From: Nocardia cyriacigeorgica NBRC 100375
Lineage (GTDB): Bacteria > Actinomycetota > Actinomycetes > Mycobacteriales > Mycobacteriaceae
Direction: 5' to 3'
DNA: 52,588 nt
NCBI RefSeq assembly: GCF_000308555.1
Contig: NZ_BAFY01000170.1
Location: 1-52,588, forward strand
Under the pieces are notes generated by a model. It was not told the DNA's origin. It saw only the letters and a program-made list of their open reading frames with translations, and did not search any database. This document shows positions 26,677-35,886 of this stretch, piece after piece (the stretch's first letter is position 1; each line of letters opens with the position of its first letter). The translations under genes and the position numbers were made by a program.

Positions 26677-27990
26677 TCAGCCCTCGACGAGCCGCCGCAC
26701 CGCCGCCGGCAAATCCCGCGTACGCCGATACGGCCCGGCCACCGACGCACCGAACGGCCGCGCCAGCAGCGTGCGCGCGATATCGCTGACTTCCTCGGTG
26801 GTCACCGCGTCGATGCGGGCCAGCGTCTCGGAGACGCTGCGGTGGTTGCCGTAACTGAGTTCGCTGCGGCCGATGCGGTTCATCCGGGACGAGGAATCCT
26901 CGAGCCCGAGCACCAGCCCACCGCGCAGGGAGCCCTTGGCGCGGGCGCATTCGGCGTCGGTGATGCCATCGGCGGCGACCTCTTCCAGCACCCCGCGTGC
27001 GAGCGCCGCGACCTCGGCCAGGTTCTCCGGCTGGCATCCGAGGTACACCGAGAAGGCGCCGGTGTCGGCGAAGGTGTCCACGCTGGAATACACCGAATAC
27101 GCCAGGCCGCGCTCCTCCCGGATGCGCTGGAACAGCCGCGAACTCAGCCCGCCGCCGATCACGGTGTTGAGCACCGACAGCGGCCAGCGGCGCTCGCCCT
27201 CATGCCTGCCGAAGGCGCGCACGCCGAACACCAGATGCGACTGTTCGCTGTCGCGGTGGCTCCAGTGCAGTTGCGGCGCCGTCCGCGTCCGGAACCGGCC
27301 CTCGCGCCGAGGCATCGGCTCCGCGGTCGGATCGAGCCGGTCGGCGAAGGCCCGGTGCACCAACTCCACGGTGTGTTCGTGCTCTACATTGCCTGCCACC
27401 GCGACCACCATGCGGTCGGGCCGGTAGCGGCGCTGATGGAACGAGCGCAACTGCGCGGCACGCATACCCTCGATCGACTCCACCGAGCCGATCACCGGAC
27501 GGCCGATCGGGTGATCGCCGAACAGCGCGGTCAGGAAGGCGTCGCCGACCAGGTCTTCCGGGTCGTCGTCGCGCATGGAGATCTCTTCGAGCACCACCTG
27601 CCGCTCGATGTCCACATCCTCCGACCGGCACAGTCCGTTGAGCACCACATCGGAGACCAGCTCCACCGCCAGCGGCAGATCCTCGTCGAGCACATGGGCG
27701 TAGTAGCAGGTCTGCTCCTTGGCGGTGAACGCGTTCAACTCACCGCCCACCGCGTCCATCGCCTCGGCGATATCGAGCGCGGTGCGGGTGGGCGTCGCCT
27801 TGAACAGCAGGTGCTCGAGGAAGTGCGCCGCGCCGGCCACGGTCGGGCCCTCGTCACGCGAACCGACACCGACCCATACGCCGATCGAGGCCGAACGCAC
27901 CCCGGGCAGATGCTCGGTCACCACCCGCAAACCGCCGGGCAGCACCGTGCGCCGGACTCCGGTCCCAGTCGCCGTCTCCGTTTTGTTCAC
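26677..27990 (-). CDS. M16 family zinc metallopeptidase (PepR-like)
   Basis: This insulinase-family protease of about 437 residues has the inverted zinc motif H-F-L-E-H in G-A-A-H-F-L-E-H-L-L at about residue 57, with the distal Glu in V-V-L-E-E-I. A C-terminal M16 domain contains G-G-G-L-S-S-R-L-F-Q. It lies downstream of gpsI, like PepR (Rv2782c). I prefer the GTG at 27990, which leaves a short N-terminus before V-L-P-G-G-L-R-V and places a hairpin outside the gene. A GTG at 28059 would add 23 polar residues. Neither has a strong ribosome site. Confidence 0.9.
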   Translation of the reverse strand: MNKTETATGTGVRRTVLPGGLRVVTEHLPGVRSASIGVWVGVGSRDEGPTVAGAAHFLEHLLFKATPTRTALDIAEAMDAVGGELNAFTAKEQTCYYAHVLDEDLPLAVELVSDVVLNGLCRSEDVDIERQVVLEEISMRDDDPEDLVGDAFLTALFGDHPIGRPVIGSVESIEGMRAAQLRSFHQRRYRPDRMVVAVAGNVEHEHTVELVHRAFADRLDPTAEPMPRREGRFRTRTAPQLHWSHRDSEQSHLVFGVRAFGRHEGERRWPLSVLNTVIGGGLSSRLFQRIREERGLAYSVYSSVDTFADTGAFSVYLGCQPENLAEVAALARGVLEEVAADGITDAECARAKGSLRGGLVLGLEDSSSRMNRIGRSELSYGNHRSVSETLARIDAVTTEEVSDIARTLLARPFGASVAGPYRRTRDLPAAVRRLVEG

Positions 27991-28007
27991 CCGCCAATTC
28001 GATGACG

Positions 28008-28039
28008 AACCCCCTTGCCCGTTCAGGAGCAAGGGGGTT
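28008..28039 (-). terminator. Hairpin between gpsI and the M16 gene
   Basis: An 11-bp perfect stem (AACCCCCTTGC with GCAAGGGGGTT) with a 10-base loop lies 31 bases after the gpsI stop. There is no T tract. It may be a partial terminator, RNA stabiliser or processing site, and it overlaps the longer alternative start of the M16 gene. Confidence 0.5.
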
Positions 28040-28070
28040 GCCGAGTTCTGCTTCGTCACACCGTCAAGTA

Positions 28071-30341
28071 CTACTCGCCCGCGGGCGCATCCGCATCGCC
28101 GGTGGTCTCTTCGGTGCTCTCCTCGACCGGGATCAGCGAGATCTTGCCACGGTTGTCGATATCGGCGATCTCCACGCGCAGCTTGTCGCCGACGTTGACC
28201 ACGTCTTCGACCTTGGCCACGCGCTTGCCGTTACCCAGCTTGGAGATGTGCACCAGACCGTCGCGGCCCGGCAGCAGCGAGACGAACGCGCCGAAGGCGG
28301 TGGTCTTGACGACCGTGCCGAGGAAACGCTCGCCCACCTTGGGCAGCTGCGGGTTGGCGATGGCGTTGATCTGGTCGATCGCGGCCTGTGCCGAGGGGCC
28401 GTCGGTGGCGCCGACGAACACGGTGCCGTCGTCCTCGATGGAGATGTTGGCGCCGGTCTCCTCGGTGATCTGGTTGATCACCTTGCCCTTGGGCCCGATC
28501 ACCTCGCCGATCTTGTCGACCGGGATCTTGATCGCGGTGACGCGCGGGGCGTAGGGGCTCATCTCGTCCGGGGTGGCGATGGCCTCGGCCATCACGTCGA
28601 GGATGGTGTTGCGGGCGTCGTGCGCCTGGCTCAACGCACCGGCGAGCACCTTGGAGGGGATGCCGTCGAGCTTGGTGTCCAGCTGCAGCGCGGTGACGAA
28701 GTCGCGGGTGCCCGCGACCTTGAAGTCCATGTCGCCGAAGGCGTCTTCGGCGCCGAGGATGTCGGTCAGCGCGACGTAGCGGACCTCGTCCTCACCCTTG
28801 TCGTTGGTGACGGTGTCCGACACCAGGCCCATGGCGATGCCGGCGACCGGCGCCTTGAGCGGCACACCGGCGTTGAGCAGCGCGAGGGTGGAGGCACACA
28901 CCGAACCCATCGAGGTGGAGCCGTTGGAACCCAGCGCCTCCGACACCTGGCGGATGGCGTAGGGGAACTCCTCCTGGCTCGGCAGCACCGGGATCAGCGC
29001 ACGCTCGGCGAGGGCGCCGTGGCCGATCTCGCGGCGCTTGGGCGAGCCGACGCGGCCGGTCTCACCGGTGGAGAACGGCGGGAAGTTGTAGTGGTGCATG
29101 TAGCGCTTGCTGGTCTCGGGGCCCAGCGAGTCGACCTGCTGGGCCATCTTGACCATGTCGAGGGTGGTGATGCCGAGGATCTGGGTCTCACCGCGCTCGA
29201 ACAGCGCCGAGCCGTGCGCCCGCGGCACAACCGCGACCTCGGCGGACAGCGCGCGGATATCGGCGAGGCCACGGCCGTCGATGCGGAAGCCCTCGGTGAG
29301 GATGCGCTGCCGCACCAGCTTCTTGGTCACCGAACGGAACGCGGCGCCCAGCTCCTTCTCCCGGCCCACGAAGTCCTCGCCCAGACGCGAGAGCACCTCG
29401 AGCTTGATCTCGTCGATCTTCGCCTCGCGCTCCTGCTTGTCGGCGATGCTGAGCGCCTCGTTCAGCTCCCGCTTGGCGGTACCCTCCACGGCCTCGAAGA
29501 CATCGGCCTCGTACGGCGGGAACAGCGGGAACTCACCGGTCGGCTTGGCGGCCAGCGCGGCCAGATCGGCCTGGGCGCGGCACAGCCGGGCGATGAACGG
29601 CTTGGCGGCTTCGAGGCCCTCGGCCACGACGGCCTCGGTGGGCGCCTGCGCGCCGCCCTCGACCAGCTCGATGACCTTGTCGGTGGCCTCGGCCTCGACC
29701 ATCATGATGGCGACGTCACCGGAGTCGACCACGCGACCGGCCACGACCATGTCGAACACCGCGCCCTCGAGCTGCTCGACGGTCGGGAACGCGACCCACT
29801 GGCCCTCGATCAGGGCGACGCGCACGCCGCCGACCGGGCCGGAGAACGGCAGCCCGGCGATCTGGGTGGACGCCGAGGCCGCGTTGATGGCGACCACGTC
29901 GTAGAGGTCGTTGGGGTCAAGGCTCATCACCGTGACCACGACCTGGATCTCGTTGCGCAGGCCGTCGACGAACGACGGGCGCAGCGGCCGGTCGATCAGG
30001 CGGCAGGTGAGGATCGCGTCGGTGGAGGGACGGCCCTCACGGCGGAAGAACGAACCGGGGATGCGGCCGGCGGCATACATCCGCTCTTCGACGTCGACCG
30101 TCAGCGGGAAGAAGTCGAACTGGTCTTTGGGGTGCTTACCGGCGGTGGTGGCCGACAGCAGCATGGTCTCGTCGTCGAGGTAGGCCACGACCGAGCCGGC
30201 GGCCTGACGGGCCAGACGGCCGGTCTCGAAGCGAATGGTGCGGGTGCCGTAGCTCCCGTTGTCGATCAGCGCGACGGATTCGAAGACCCCGGGCTCGACC
30301 TCGACGGCCGTGCTGTGCGCGCGTTCGGTGGTTTCGGACAT
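28071..30341 (-). CDS. gpsI: Polynucleotide phosphorylase / guanosine pentaphosphate synthetase
   Basis: This 756-residue protein has two RNase PH-like domains separated by a helical domain. A KH domain ([10 protein letters not shown] near residue 615) and a C-terminal S1 domain with H-I-S-K-L-G-N follow. It degrades RNA 3'-5' phosphorolytically and adds tails; actinobacterial forms were also named GpsI. The ATG at 30341 has a GAGAGAAG site. Residues upstream in the same frame (to 30455) look untranslated. It follows rpsO on the same strand, the classic rpsO-pnp order. Confidence 0.96.
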   Translation of the reverse strand: MSETTERAHSTAVEVEPGVFESVALIDNGSYGTRTIRFETGRLARQAAGSVVAYLDDETMLLSATTAGKHPKDQFDFFPLTVDVEERMYAAGRIPGSFFRREGRPSTDAILTCRLIDRPLRPSFVDGLRNEIQVVVTVMSLDPNDLYDVVAINAASASTQIAGLPFSGPVGGVRVALIEGQWVAFPTVEQLEGAVFDMVVAGRVVDSGDVAIMMVEAEATDKVIELVEGGAQAPTEAVVAEGLEAAKPFIARLCRAQADLAALAAKPTGEFPLFPPYEADVFEAVEGTAKRELNEALSIADKQEREAKIDEIKLEVLSRLGEDFVGREKELGAAFRSVTKKLVRQRILTEGFRIDGRGLADIRALSAEVAVVPRAHGSALFERGETQILGITTLDMVKMAQQVDSLGPETSKRYMHHYNFPPFSTGETGRVGSPKRREIGHGALAERALIPVLPSQEEFPYAIRQVSEALGSNGSTSMGSVCASTLALLNAGVPLKAPVAGIAMGLVSDTVTNDKGEDEVRYVALTDILGAEDAFGDMDFKVAGTRDFVTALQLDTKLDGIPSKVLAGALSQAHDARNTILDVMAEAIATPDEMSPYAPRVTAIKIPVDKIGEVIGPKGKVINQITEETGANISIEDDGTVFVGATDGPSAQAAIDQINAIANPQLPKVGERFLGTVVKTTAFGAFVSLLPGRDGLVHISKLGNGKRVAKVEDVVNVGDKLRVEIADIDNRGKISLIPVEESTEETTGDADAPAGE

Positions 30342-30898
30342 TTTTCTTCTCTCAACCTCTCGTCTCGCCGGACCCGGCGCCCATTGGCGCGATCCGGCTG
30401 TGTCAGCCGTACCTGACGGGGCACGCGGCAGCCCTCCTGGCTGCGACGCGCACACCCGGCCGGTATCCCCTTGGATACGGCGACGCGGAGGCGGTCATCG
30501 ATCGAAGCCCTCCGGCGGTATACCACCGGCCGAAAAGCCACTACCGAAGACCGACGCCACGAGGACGGGTGCATACGGCTGTGTTGTCGTGCAGGGGTTA
30601 TTCCTCCCCCGGGCACGAAAAAGCCAACGGGGAGATTGTAAGCCTCCACGTTGGCAGGGGTGTCGACTGGCCAGCAGAACAGCGTGTCGGTCCTTGGAAC
30701 AGGGCTGACAGCAGCGGCGGCGACCATAGACAACGGTGGGTTCGCCCACATTTTCGAGCGAAGCGAGACCGAGCATCTCGGTTCGCGGGCCGTCTCGCGG
30801 TTCCGCTGCCGCTGCGCACGCCGGAGGCAAGCAGCGGTAGCGGAAGCGCGAGACACACAAGGGCCGCGAACACGCGGCGCCGCAGGCGCCGCAAGAAA
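30342..30898. other. Intergenic region rpsO-gpsI
   Basis: These 557 bases hold no gene I can support. They contain the rpsO-side terminator at 30618-30655. Between that and gpsI lies a leader of about 275 bases with a small inverted repeat, GTATCC-ccttG-GATAC, near 30463-30480. This could be the gpsI promoter and 5' UTR. ORFs seen here on either strand lack ribosome sites and family character. Confidence 0.5.
30618..30655 (-). terminator. Intrinsic terminator downstream of rpsO
   Basis: On the minus strand, GCCAACG (30655-30649) pairs with CGTTGGC (30629-30623), with an inner GGAG/CTCC pairing, and is followed by TTTTT at 30622-30618. It lies about 240 bases after the rpsO stop and so separates rpsO from gpsI transcription. 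Confidence 0.8.
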
Positions 30899-31168
30899 TT
30901 ACCGCCGCAGGCCGAGACGCTCGATCAGCGAGCGGTAACGGGTGATGTCCTTGTCGGCCAGGTACTTCGACAGGCGCTTGCGGCGACCGATCAGCGCCAT
31001 CAGACCGTGGCGGGTGTGGTGGTCGTGCTTGTGCGTCTTGAGGTGCTCGGTGATGTCGGAGATGCGCTTGGACAGCAGCGCGATCTGCGCCTCCGGCGAA
31101 CCGGTGTCGGTCTCGTGCAGGCCGTACTCGGCGAGAATCGCCTTCTTCTGCTCGGTGGTCAACGCCAT
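30899..31168 (-). CDS. rpsO: 30S ribosomal protein S15
   Basis: This 89-residue protein begins M-A-L-T-T-E-Q-K-K and carries the S15 core: [23 protein letters not shown] and R-R-K-R-L-S-K-Y-L. It binds 16S rRNA in the platform region. The ATG at 31168 has AGGAG ten bases upstream; the longer frame to 31246 is not conserved. S15 represses its own mRNA in other bacteria, but I could not identify the leader structure here. Confidence 0.98.
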   Translation of the reverse strand: MALTTEQKKAILAEYGLHETDTGSPEAQIALLSKRISDITEHLKTHKHDHHTRHGLMALIGRRKRLSKYLADKDITRYRSLIERLGLRR

Positions 31169-31304
31169 GGGGCATCCACTCCTGTTTCTCAGTTCCGCGC
31201 TCGAGGATCCGGCGAACCGGTGGGGTGCCACCGCGGACCGCAGCAAACCCGAGGATCCACCCTACCCGACCGGGCGCGCCGGACCGAATCGGGTGCTCGC
31301 CGGC

Positions 31305-32273
31305 TCAGGCCTCGGTGCCGCCGAGCACCTTGCGCGCGTTCGCGACGTCGCGGCGCATGGCCTCGATCAGATCGTCGAGCGAGTCGAACTTCTGCATGCC
31401 GCGCAGGTGCTCGACGAAGTCGACGGCCACATGCTGGCCGTAGAGGTCGGCTTCGCCGTCGAGCACGTAGGCCTCGACGGTGCGGGCGCGGCCGGAGAAG
31501 GTGGGGTTGGTGCCGACGGAGATGGCGGCCATGGCGCGTTCACCCGGGGTGACGGTGCCGATGGTCGGCCCGGGTCCGAGCACGGTGAACCAGCCCGCGT
31601 ACACGCCGTCGGCCGGGATGGCCGCGTGCATCGGCGGTGCGACATTGGCGGTGGGGAAGCCGAGCTCGCGGCCGCGCCCGTCACCGTGCACCACCACGCC
31701 CTCGACCCGGTGCGGGCGCCCGAGCGCCTCGGCGGCCGCGGCCATGTCACCGGCGTCGACGCAGGCCCGGATGTAGGTGGAGGAGAAGGTGACGGCATGC
31801 TCGCCGAGCAGCGTCACCGCGTCGACCTCGAAGCCGAAGCGCTTGCCGAGTTCGCGCATGGTCTCCACGGTGCCCGCGGCCTTCTTGCCGAAGGTGAAGT
31901 TGTCGCCGACCACGACCTCGGCCACATGCAGCCGCTCGACCAGCAGGTCGTGCACATAGCGGGCGGGGGTCAGCTTCATGAATTCCTGGGTGAAGGGCAT
32001 GACGCAGAAGACGTCGACGCCGAGTTCCTCGGCCAGCTCGGCGCGGCGGGTCAGCGTGGTCAGCTGGGCGGGATGCGAACCGGGCCGCACCACTTCCATC
32101 GGGTGCGGGTCGAAGGTCATCAGCACCGCCGGAACCCCGCGTGCGGCAGCCGACTTGACGGCGCGACTGATCAGCTGGGCGTGCCCACGGTGGACCCCGT
32201 CGAATACGCCGATCGTGAGCACACACCGGCCCCAGTCCGCGGGAACTTCGTCGAGACTTCGCCATCTCTGCAC
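31305..32273 (-). CDS. ribF: Bifunctional riboflavin kinase/FAD synthetase
   Basis: This 322-residue protein has an N-terminal nucleotidyltransferase domain with G-V-F-D-G-V-H-R-G-H at residues 22-31 and the F-S-S-T-Y-I-R motif. The C-terminal flavokinase domain contains G-R-E-L-G-F-P-T-A-N. It makes FMN and FAD from riboflavin. The start is GTG at 32273 (V-Q-R-W-R-S-L-D-E), as in mycobacteria. The frame is open to 32906 upstream but there it is antisense to the SirR/MntR gene. It is read in the same direction as rpsO, 136 bases upstream of it. Confidence 0.96.
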   Translation of the reverse strand: MQRWRSLDEVPADWGRCVLTIGVFDGVHRGHAQLISRAVKSAAARGVPAVLMTFDPHPMEVVRPGSHPAQLTTLTRRAELAEELGVDVFCVMPFTQEFMKLTPARYVHDLLVERLHVAEVVVGDNFTFGKKAAGTVETMRELGKRFGFEVDAVTLLGEHAVTFSSTYIRACVDAGDMAAAAEALGRPHRVEGVVVHGDGRGRELGFPTANVAPPMHAAIPADGVYAGWFTVLGPGPTIGTVTPGERAMAAISVGTNPTFSGRARTVEAYVLDGEADLYGQHVAVDFVEHLRGMQKFDSLDDLIEAMRRDVANARKVLGGTEA

Positions 32274-32408
32274 AGTGCGCAGCCTACGCAAATCCGGTGT
32301 CGAACAGTATTCCGGCATGCTCATCGCACCGGCCCGGTGTAGCCGCGGTGAGGTGCCGGCGAATAGCGGGTTTCTCGCGCATGGCGTGATGTGTGTATCG
32401 CTGCTCCT

Positions 32409-33188
32409 ATGCCTAAGCTCGATGATGTGCCCGGTAAACGAGATGTCGCCACCCGGCGGGAACTGGCCGATGCCCTCACCGGCAACCCCGACGCGAGCCA
32501 CGCCGGTGCGACCACGATCGCACCGGTGCTGTCGTCGGTGGCGCAGGACTACCTGAAGGTCATCTGGACCGCACAGGAGTGGTCGCAGGAGAAGGTGTCG
32601 ACCAAGCTGCTCGCCGAGCGCATCGGAGTGTCGGCCTCGACGGTGTCGGAGGCGGTACGCAAGCTGGCCGATCAGGGTCTGGTCGAGCACGCCCGTTACG
32701 GCGCGATCACCCTGACCGAGCACGGCAGGCTGGCCGCGGTGGCGATGGTGCGCAGGCACCGGTTGATCGAGACGTTCCTGGTGAACGAACTCGGGTACGG
32801 CTGGGACGAGGTGCACGACGAGGCCGAGGTGCTCGAGCACGCGGTCTCGGATCTGCTGATGGCTCGCATCGACGCGAAACTCGGGTACCCGGATCGCGAT
32901 CCGCACGGTGATCCGATTCCGTCGGTCGACGGCGCGGTCCCCACTCCCCCGGCCCGCCAGCTCAGCGATTTCGGTGACGGCGAAGGCGGCCGGGTGGCGC
33001 GCATCTCCGATTCCGATCCGGCCATGCTGCGCTATTTCGACGAGGTCGGCATCGCCCTCGACACCCCGATCACGGTGGTGGAGCGGCGCGATTTCGCCGG
33101 CACCATCGCCATCCGGGTGGGTGCGGGCGATCAGGCGGTGGATCTGGGCACCCCGGCCGCCGACGCCATCTGGTTGACCGCGCTCTGA
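32409..33188 (+). CDS. DtxR/MntR-family metal-dependent repressor (SirR-like)
   Basis: This 259-residue protein has an N-terminal winged helix (V-S-T-K-L-L-A-E-R-I-G-V-S-A-S-T-V-S), then the metal-binding/dimerisation domain with R-R-H-R-L-I-E-T-F-L and W-D-E-V-H-D-E-A-E-V-L-E-H. A C-terminal FeoA/SH3-like domain (about 180-255) follows. It matches Rv2788 (SirR) in sequence and position next to ribF. Ligand type (Mn or Fe) is inferred from the family only. The ATG at 32409 is used; an upstream GTG at 32391 is in frame. The first 40 residues are an extra polar tail. Confidence 0.9.
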   Translation: MPKLDDVPGKRDVATRRELADALTGNPDASHAGATTIAPVLSSVAQDYLKVIWTAQEWSQEKVSTKLLAERIGVSASTVSEAVRKLADQGLVEHARYGAITLTEHGRLAAVAMVRRHRLIETFLVNELGYGWDEVHDEAEVLEHAVSDLLMARIDAKLGYPDRDPHGDPIPSVDGAVPTPPARQLSDFGDGEGGRVARISDSDPAMLRYFDEVGIALDTPITVVERRDFAGTIAIRVGAGDQAVDLGTPAADAIWLTAL

Positions 33189-33189
33189 C

Positions 33190-34251
33190 CTACCCGCGCG
33201 CCAGTGCGGCCGCGGCCGCCGTGGCGATGGCCGCGCCGAGCTCGCTCGTGGTCGCGGTGCCGCACAGGTCCGGCGTCAGTACGGCGGCGCTGCCGAGTAC
33301 CTCGCAGACCGCCCGGTCGATCGCGGCGGCGGCCGACCGCTCGCCCAGATGCTCGAGCATCATCGCTGCCGCCAGGATCTGCGCGACCGGGTTCGCGATG
33401 CCCTGACCGGCGATATCGGGAGCGCTGCCGTGCACGGCTTCGAACATCGACGGCGCCGTGCCGTCGGGGTTGATATTGCCCGAGGGGGCCAGGCCGAGTC
33501 CGCCGGTGACCGCGGCCGCCAGATCGGAGAGGATGTCGCCGAACAGATTCGACCCGACGATGACGTCGAGGCGGTCCGGATGCAGCACGATCTCCGCCGC
33601 GAGGGCATCGACGTGCATATGCCGCACCGGCACCTCCGGATAGTCGGCCGCGACCTGCTCGACGATGCTGTCCCAGTAGGGCATCGAATGGATGAGGCCG
33701 TTGGATTTGGTCGCCGAGCACAGCCCTTTGCCGCGCTCGCGGGCCCGGTCGAAGGCGTAGCGGATGATGCGTTCGCAGCCGGCCCTGGTGAACACCGATT
33801 CCTGGAGCACGAATTCGCCGGGACGCCCGCGCTGATGCACACCACCGATCTCGGAGTACTCGCCCTCGGAGTTCTCCCGCACGATCAACAGATCCAGATC
33901 GGCGGCGCTGCGATCGCGCAGCGCGGAGGTGGTGCCCGGCAGCAGCCGCACCGGCCGCAGGTTCACGTACTGACCGAAAGCGCGGCGCAGCGGAATCAGC
34001 AAGCCCCACAGCGAAATATGGTCCGGCACACCGGGAAAGCCGACGGCACCGAGCAGGATCGCGTCGAATCCGGCCAACCGGTCCACGCCGTCGGCGGGCA
34101 TCATCGCGCCGGTGCGCAGGTACTGCTCGCAGGACCAGTCGAATTCGGTCCACTCGACCCCCGGCAGCACCGCGTCGACGACCGCGACCGCCTCCGCGGT
34201 GACGTCTACGCCGATGCCGTCGCCGGGGATGGTCGCGATCCGATAGGTCAC
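33190..34251 (-). CDS. Tartrate/isopropylmalate/isocitrate-type dehydrogenase
   Basis: This 353-residue beta-decarboxylating dehydrogenase has I-P-G-D-G-I-G near residue 7, R-E-N-S-E-G-E-Y at about 130-137 and the conserved Lys-Ser-Asn segment C-S-A-T-K-S-N. D-V-I-V-G-S-N-L-F-G-D-I-L-S-D and the nucleotide loop E-A-V-H-G-S-A-P-D-I-A-G complete it. The Y in E-G-E-Y-S and overall look fit tartrate dehydrogenase/decarboxylase rather than LeuB. The GTG start overlaps the aldehyde dehydrogenase stop as GTGA. It is part of the GntR-linked catabolic island; the actual substrate is unknown. Confidence 0.88.
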   Translation of the reverse strand: MTYRIATIPGDGIGVDVTAEAVAVVDAVLPGVEWTEFDWSCEQYLRTGAMMPADGVDRLAGFDAILLGAVGFPGVPDHISLWGLLIPLRRAFGQYVNLRPVRLLPGTTSALRDRSAADLDLLIVRENSEGEYSEIGGVHQRGRPGEFVLQESVFTRAGCERIIRYAFDRARERGKGLCSATKSNGLIHSMPYWDSIVEQVAADYPEVPVRHMHVDALAAEIVLHPDRLDVIVGSNLFGDILSDLAAAVTGGLGLAPSGNINPDGTAPSMFEAVHGSAPDIAGQGIANPVAQILAAAMMLEHLGERSAAAAIDRAVCEVLGSAAVLTPDLCGTATTSELGAAIATAAAAALARG

Positions 34252-35720
34252 AGGTCGACTCCGATGTATTTGGTTTCCAGGAATTCGTCGATACCGCAGG
34301 TGCCGCCCTCGCGGCCGAGCCCGGATTCCTTGACCCCGCCGAACGGGGCGGCCGGATCGGAGACCACACCGCGATTGAGGCCGACCATGCCGGTCTCCAC
34401 AGCCTCGCACACCCGCAGCCCGCGCCGCAGGTTCTCGGTGAAGACGTAGCCGACGAGGCCGTAGGGGGTGTCGTTGGCGCGGGTGATCGCTTCGTCCTCG
34501 GTGTCGAAGACCGAGATGGCCGCGACCGGGCCGAAGATTTCGGTGCGGGTGAGCAGCGCGTCCTCGCCCACGTCGGTCAAGACGGTCGCTGGGTAGAAGG
34601 TGCCGGGGCCCTGGATCGGCGCACCGCCGGTGCGGAGCGTCGCGCCGCGTCCGACGGCATCGTCGACCAGGGACTGCACCTTCGCGACCGCGGCTTCGTC
34701 GATCAGTGGGCCGACCACGACTCCCGGCTCGGTTCCGGGGCCCATCGGCAGCGCGGCCATGCGCGCGGTGAGCCGATCGGCGAACTCGACGGCGATACTG
34801 CGCTGCACCAGAAAGCGATTGGCTGCGGTGCAGGCCTGCCCGATATTGCGCATCTTGGCCGCCATCGCGCCCTCGACCGCGGCGTCCAGATCGGCGTCGT
34901 CGAAGACCAGGAACGCGGCATTGCCACCGAGTTCCATCGAGGTGCGCATGACGGTATCGGCGCACTGCCCGAGCAGTGTCTTGCCCACGGCGGTGGATCC
35001 GGTGAACGAGAGTTTGCGCGAGCGGCTGTCCCGGATCATCGGTGCCATCACCGCGCCGGGATCGGAGGTGGTGACCACGTTGACCACGCCGTCGGGCAGG
35101 CCGGCCACGCGCAGGATCTCGGCGAGCGCCAGGGTCGACAAGGGCGTCTGCGCGGCCGGTTTGATCACACAGGTGCAGCCGGCAGCCAACGCCGGGCCGA
35201 TCTTGCGGGTGCCCATGGCCATCGGGAAGTTCCACGGCGTGATGAGCAGGCTCGGGCCGACCGGCTGGCGCGTCACCAGGAATCGGGAGCCGCCGCGCGG
35301 CGCCGGCCGGTAGCCGCCTTCGATGCGGACGGCTTCTTCGGCGAACCAGCGGAAGAACTCTGCGGCGTAGGCGATTTCGCCCCGAGCATCGGCCAGCGGT
35401 TTGCCCATTTCCAGGGTCATGATCAAGGCGAGGCGCTCGGTGTCGTCGAGCAGGGCATGGTGGGCGCGCATGAGCAGGTCGGCGCGGTCGCGGGCGGGAG
35501 TGCGGGCCCAGTCCGGCTGCGCGTCCGCGGCGGCGGTGAGAGCGTCCAGGCCGTCCGAGGGGCCGGCATCGGCGACGACGCACAGGACCTGGCCGGTGGC
35601 GGGGTCGAGCACAGGCAGCTCGGCAACGGTCGCGCGCCACTGGCCGCCGATGAACAGGCCGGTGGGTACCGAACCGACGGCAGTGCGTTGGGCCTGGTCG
35701 GTACTTGCTTCGGTGAGCAT
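34248..35720 (-). CDS. NAD(P)-dependent aldehyde dehydrogenase, succinate-semialdehyde type
   Basis: This 490-residue ALDH has T-P-W-N-F-P-M-A-M near residue 165, F-T-G-S-T-A-V-G-K, the catalytic Glu in M-E-L-G-G-N-A (about 265) and the catalytic Cys in G-Q-A-C-T-A-A-N-R (about 300). E-I-F-G-P-V lies near 395. It resembles GabD-type succinate-semialdehyde dehydrogenases. It probably oxidises the semialdehyde formed by the divergent aminotransferase. The shared intergenic region carries the island's ATTGT-N2-ACAAT site at 35813. Confidence 0.9.
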   Translation of the reverse strand: MLTEASTDQAQRTAVGSVPTGLFIGGQWRATVAELPVLDPATGQVLCVVADAGPSDGLDALTAAADAQPDWARTPARDRADLLMRAHHALLDDTERLALIMTLEMGKPLADARGEIAYAAEFFRWFAEEAVRIEGGYRPAPRGGSRFLVTRQPVGPSLLITPWNFPMAMGTRKIGPALAAGCTCVIKPAAQTPLSTLALAEILRVAGLPDGVVNVVTTSDPGAVMAPMIRDSRSRKLSFTGSTAVGKTLLGQCADTVMRTSMELGGNAAFLVFDDADLDAAVEGAMAAKMRNIGQACTAANRFLVQRSIAVEFADRLTARMAALPMGPGTEPGVVVGPLIDEAAVAKVQSLVDDAVGRGATLRTGGAPIQGPGTFYPATVLTDVGEDALLTRTEIFGPVAAISVFDTEDEAITRANDTPYGLVGYVFTENLRRGLRVCEAVETGMVGLNRGVVSDPAAPFGGVKESGLGREGGTCGIDEFLETKYIGVDL

Positions 35721-35812
35721 CGACGCGAACTCCCTTGTTCGGGCGGAAGAGATCTCATCGCGAACGAGGCCGCCCGATCCATTGCTGCGACCCCGGCGAC
35801 CATGTTATGCAT

Positions 35813-35824
35813 ATTGTCAACAAT
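35813..35824. promoter_or_regulatory. GntR-type operator copy 1 (ATTGT-CA-ACAAT)
   Basis: A perfect inverted repeat, identical (with two following bases, CC) to one at 40126-40139. It lies between the divergent ALDH and aminotransferase genes. A candidate plus-strand promoter, TTGCTG-N18-TATGCA (35782-35811), places it at the transcription start. It fits the general GntR-family GT-N-AC operator. Confidence 0.7.
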
Positions 35825-35886
35825 CCTACAACCCGACGATCATCGGACGCGGGCGCCGGCCCGCAACGCCCGGGAGGCCGAGCACC

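Noticed and set aside
28002..30416. Plus-strand open frame of 804 codons opposite gpsI
   Set aside because: It is antisense to PNPase, has low-complexity composition and no ribosome site.
30598..30894. Minus-strand 98-codon ORF with a signal-peptide-like start between rpsO and gpsI
   Set aside because: It runs through the intrinsic terminator at 30618-30655, has no ribosome site and ends without family character; the hydrophobic start is probably chance.
32274..32906. N-terminal extension of RibF in the open frame
   Set aside because: The family start is V-Q-R-W-R at 32273, and the upstream part is antisense to the SirR/MntR gene.
33190..35640. Single minus-strand frame of 816 codons that appears to fuse two proteins
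   Set aside because: Only the last 353 codons are real (tartrate-type dehydrogenase from GTG 34251). The first part is an alternate-frame reading of the aldehyde dehydrogenase gene, so there is no fusion.
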